Assembly (NCBI RefSeq): GCF_018070345.1
Contig: NZ_JAGPXX010000010.1
Span: 62,001-126,000 of the forward strand
DNA: 64,000 bases
Direction: 5' to 3'
Source: Streptomyces sp. F63
GTDB lineage: Bacteria; Actinomycetota; Actinomycetes; Streptomycetales; Streptomycetaceae
The translations under genes and the position numbers were made by a program. The notes under the pieces are model-generated. The model saw only the letters and a list, made by a program, of their open reading frames with translations. It made no database searches and had not been told where the DNA came from. The stretch's first letter is position 1. Every line of letters begins with the position of its first letter. This document shows positions 62,401 to 64,000 of this stretch, piece by piece.

Positions 62401-63222
62401 CTCGACGAACCACTCCCAGGCGACCGCCGCCAGCCCGTACACGTCACCCTTGGCGCTCTCAACGACGTGGTCCGGCTCGCCCGGCCGGGGCAGCAGGTAC
62501 GCCAGCCGCTCCGGCGCCAGATACGGCAACGGCTCGGGACCCTCCGCCAGCACCAGCTCCCGCAGCTGCCCGGCCGCGGAGGAGTCCGCGGACGCGCCGC
62601 TCAGCAGCCCCGCCACGAAGGAGCTCAGCTCGAACCGGGCCAGCCGCAGCCGGTATTCGCCGTCGGACCCGATGACCACGTCCAGCGCGGCGGGGGAGAG
62701 CCGGCGGTGCGTCAGGCCCAGGTCGTGGACGTGCGCCAGCGCGTCCGCCAGCAGCTCGAACTGCCTCAGCGCCCCCGCCGGATCCCCGCGCAACATCTCG
62801 CCGTCCGCCGGGGAGAGCTGGTTGTCCGCCCCCACGGTGGCGATGAACGCAGCCTCGGTCCCCTCGCCCGACTCCGTCCTGAGCCCCGCCTCCTCGGCCG
62901 TCACGGCGTCGAGATAGCCACCGCCCAGCAGCACCGGCAGACAGGGGTGCTCCAGCCCCGACAGCCGGGTCAGTGCCCGCACCTGCTGGTCCCACAGCAG
63001 ACCGCCCAGCTTCGTCAACCCCAGGTAGACCGAGACGTCGACCTGCCGGTTCGCCTCCGCGTCGAACAGCTCGCGCGTCAGGTACAGATGCCCCGGCAGC
63101 AGCTCCCGGAGGCCGATCGGCTCGTCCGGGACCACGGCCTCGTACGGCCCGCAGCGGGCGGTCGCCGCGTCGCAGCAGAAGTACTTGATCAGATCGACGA
63201 CCCGCTCCACCCCGAACGCCAC
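59452..63222 (-). CDS. Pseudokinase fused to a superfamily 1 (DNA2/UPF1-like) helicase
   Basis: The 1256-residue product has an N-terminal protein-kinase-like domain (about 20-360). Its catalytic loop reads THRRLSPAAL instead of HRDLKPxN and it lacks DFG, so it is a pseudokinase. After a linker, the helicase starts with Walker A LQGPPGTGKTTVTARAV near 770. It continues with IVEEAAKAWPTELAIP, IGDHFQLPAH, STQFRMREPIAQVVSRGFY, VQTVHAFQGREADIVVVSL and NVLFSRARQLLVVVGEYA near the end. The helicase core looks complete. The GTG at 63222 follows AGGGGG-N6; starts at 63210 and 63273 are possible. It leads the operon with the PLD and kinase-like genes. Confidence 0.82.
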   Translation of the reverse strand: MAFGVERVVDLIKYFCCDAATARCGPYEAVVPDEPIGLRELLPGHLYLTRELFDAEANRQVDVSVYLGLTKLGGLLWDQQVRALTRLSGLEHPCLPVLLGGGYLDAVTAEEAGLRTESGEGTEAAFIATVGADNQLSPADGEMLRGDPAGALRQFELLADALAHVHDLGLTHRRLSPAALDVVIGSDGEYRLRLARFELSSFVAGLLSGASADSSAAGQLRELVLAEGPEPLPYLAPERLAYLLPRPGEPDHVVESAKGDVYGLAAVAWEWFVEPLPQELVPKRVPREAAEAVAERDRLERLGEHLLDRLQHARLPSALRDLLRRMLDPHPRNRPTADEVAGHLNEHHEANVIEFGGAVSSLPHLLAFMPERGEETLGKWNWLEHPADSEAGIRETAELLRTDLRRGEVLWSPDGADPFVNGGSTESKREATVVLAGARALWFCQLLRPRQGLSLGAPMPEVLVVKYVARLDAYGVQNKLEDLRAASLKRPMPEIKALSYRTPAPRLNALRRDRPSWEAFTDAIRPAVAKSTAQLDYERAINWLLEFQGVELRARRYPYETVADAPGDGTLVRWDQQRDQDRVHSHALLTKYAGNPELRPPFGEFFGRLENEESGSADVEVYAGDHDRKGRNVRSVQAQVVRVEGGDRIVLQPKPGQKRIPPRGWIRPADDIGSETVLRRQADARWELFALKSLVSQLRRPFSLPTLPQRWAGAGEGLLKGGRQAVRDILVHQPFFALQGPPGTGKTTVTARAVAAYLEQESTHRILVSAQSNFTLDNLAARILKDIGARNDEGPTDADPDVPIALRVVSQRGNPDERVRPWLRSELVLRRARQMRQGIDEQLAAGVDPDVRPVLERWRGILDPGAREPVLPELADRLQRGANIVFATCATATPRNLGATGGASSFDWVIVEEAAKAWPTELAIPLVRGTRWTLIGDHFQLPAHRRDEVVRFLDSCVNDPSTAIAAAGADRTTYLKAFDMFGSLFPEQETAGDGTGTGADAAGTDTGADAGVEPVTWRNRPTARLSTQFRMREPIAQVVSRGFYPRPPRPGEPPPEDGMPLGGLATHHPETPAPVEAPGWLRGRALVWLDTAGLPNCQEQPYWKNEGEADIVHRLVSALRPAPVPGRDGFSTEPLAVLTPYRRQAEVLHRYGDLSRFVQTVHAFQGREADIVVVSLVRNKRRGSGSAAESFGHLSRRDLINVLFSRARQLLVVVGEYAHYAGFENGGDTFWQTVCQAVDHYGAVLNAADVLSLEAR

Positions 63223-63456
63223 CCCTCGCCCCCTGCGCCAGCAGCACACGCGTGCCGCAAGTATGAGGCACATGTGCCGAGTTGGTGAGGGCTGTCACCA
63301 TCCCTCATGCTTCTGCACGACACCCTGGTCCCTCAATCCGGCCATCCAGGCGGGATCGGCACCGGTCGGGCAGGTGATCGGGCGCCGAACCCCGATGTCA
63401 GTGCCCGCTCCTAGAGTTCAAGCACTACTCGGGGAGCAGCGGAGGGGAGCGGAAGC

Positions 63457-64000
63457 GTGTCCGCCAAGAAGATCCAGCACAAGGTGAACCACGTCGCGCT
63501 GGTCGTGGACTGTTCGGGTTCCATGTACCAGCACCAGAGTCAGCTCATCCGCGTGGTCGACGAGTTCGTGGCGGGCCTGAAGGCCGAGTCGGACAGTCTC
63601 GGGCACGAGACGCGGATCAGCCTCTACTCCTTCGACCACCGGGTGGAGAACCTGGTCTGGGACATGGACGTGAAGCATCTGCCGTCCATGCGGGGGCTGT
63701 ACAAGGTCAACAACGGCGCCACGGCCCTGATCGAGGCGTCACTGAAGTCCCTGGACGACCTGGGGCACATCTGGGAGGAGTACGGCGAGCACAGCTTCCT
63801 CCAGATCGTGGTGACGGACGGCGAGGAGAACGCCTCCGGCGGCGACCGGCGGCACGACGGTGACATGGCCATCCTCGGCCCCTGGCTCGACCGGATCACG
63901 GCGAAGATGGGCGCGCTGCCCGGCCACTGGACGTCCGCGATCCTCGTCCCCAACTCCCTGGCCAAGCGCACCGCCCAGAACTACGGCTTCCCGGCCGGCA
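63457..64000 (+). CDS. vWA-domain protein (TerY-like), cut by right edge
   Basis: The first 181 residues of a von Willebrand factor A protein are visible. The MIDAS metal site is complete: VVDCSGSMYQ (DxSxS) near residue 16, the Thr in NNGATALIEA near 88, and the Asp in VVTDGEEN near 120. Such proteins act as metal-dependent scaffolds, for example TerY beside phosphatases and kinases in stress/defence loci. The GTG has GGAGGGGAG upstream. It is divergent from the pseudokinase-helicase gene, and the rest of its operon lies beyond the window. Confidence 0.88.
   Translation, partial: MSAKKIQHKVNHVALVVDCSGSMYQHQSQLIRVVDEFVAGLKAESDSLGHETRISLYSFDHRVENLVWDMDVKHLPSMRGLYKVNNGATALIEASLKSLDDLGHIWEEYGEHSFLQIVVTDGEENASGGDRRHDGDMAILGPWLDRITAKMGALPGHWTSAILVPNSLAKRTAQNYGFPAG

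Overview
The window is very GC-rich, with strongly GC-biased third codon positions, frequent GTG starts, ATGA/GTGA stop-start overlaps and several leaderless promoters. This points to a Streptomyces or close relative. The left half is ordinary chromosomal core whose gene order resembles the S. coelicolor sepH-cutRS neighbourhood (SCO5855, SCO5862-5863). No tRNA, rRNA or CRISPR array was seen.

Layout. (1) 1-11.3 kb: thymidine kinase (cut by the left edge), VOC protein, sulfurtransferase, SepH, an aldonolactone-oxidase-like flavoprotein with an MFS transporter, ferrochelatase, an inositol-monophosphatase-family enzyme, a small unknown protein and CutRS. (2) 11.7-15.4 kb: DUF4193, an unknown protein, DUF3093, a hotdog thioesterase, dUTPase and DUF3710. 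(3) 15.5-24.1 kb: a potassium-themed block: KdpDE without kdpFABC, an OB-fold protein, DUF3159, a pair of TrkA-type subunits (CeoB/CeoC) and a KimA-like potassium transporter. A TrmA/RlmD-like RNA methyltransferase follows.

(4) 25.7-45.6 kb is an accessory region. It opens with a dienelactone-hydrolase-like gene lacking its nucleophile and a graveyard of three decayed transposases (IS5-, IS30- and IS3-type). It closes with an internally deleted paralogue of the same hydrolase. Between them lies a natural-product cluster: P450, methyltransferase, SDR, SIS-domain protein, a 2404-residue two-module NRPS (C-A-T-C-A-T-TE), an FAD monooxygenase overlapping it, an acyl-CoA dehydrogenase and two extra ClpP paralogues. 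The first adenylation domain carries a serine code and the second a proline-like code. The second condensation domain resembles dehydrating types, and the downstream flavoprotein fits ring contraction. This is the logic of bacterial pyrrolizidine/azabicyclene assembly. The clpP pair suggests a ClpP-inhibiting product with target-based self-resistance, as described for clipibicyclene-type ClpP-associated clusters.

(5) 45.6-50.5 kb: secreted polysaccharide and surface functions: an AA10 LPMO under a perfect CebR-type operator, a CHRD-like anchored protein with a class F sortase, a 1.2 kb gene-poor stretch with tandem repeats and a large palindrome, and a GH62 arabinofuranosidase. (6) 50.7-64 kb: a probable signalling or conflict locus: a deoxyribosyltransferase/TIR-like protein with S1 domains, a SARP-like regulator fused to a receiver domain, a (frameshifted) histidine-kinase-like ATPase, a PLD-family protein, a pseudokinase-helicase fusion and a vWA protein cut by the right edge.
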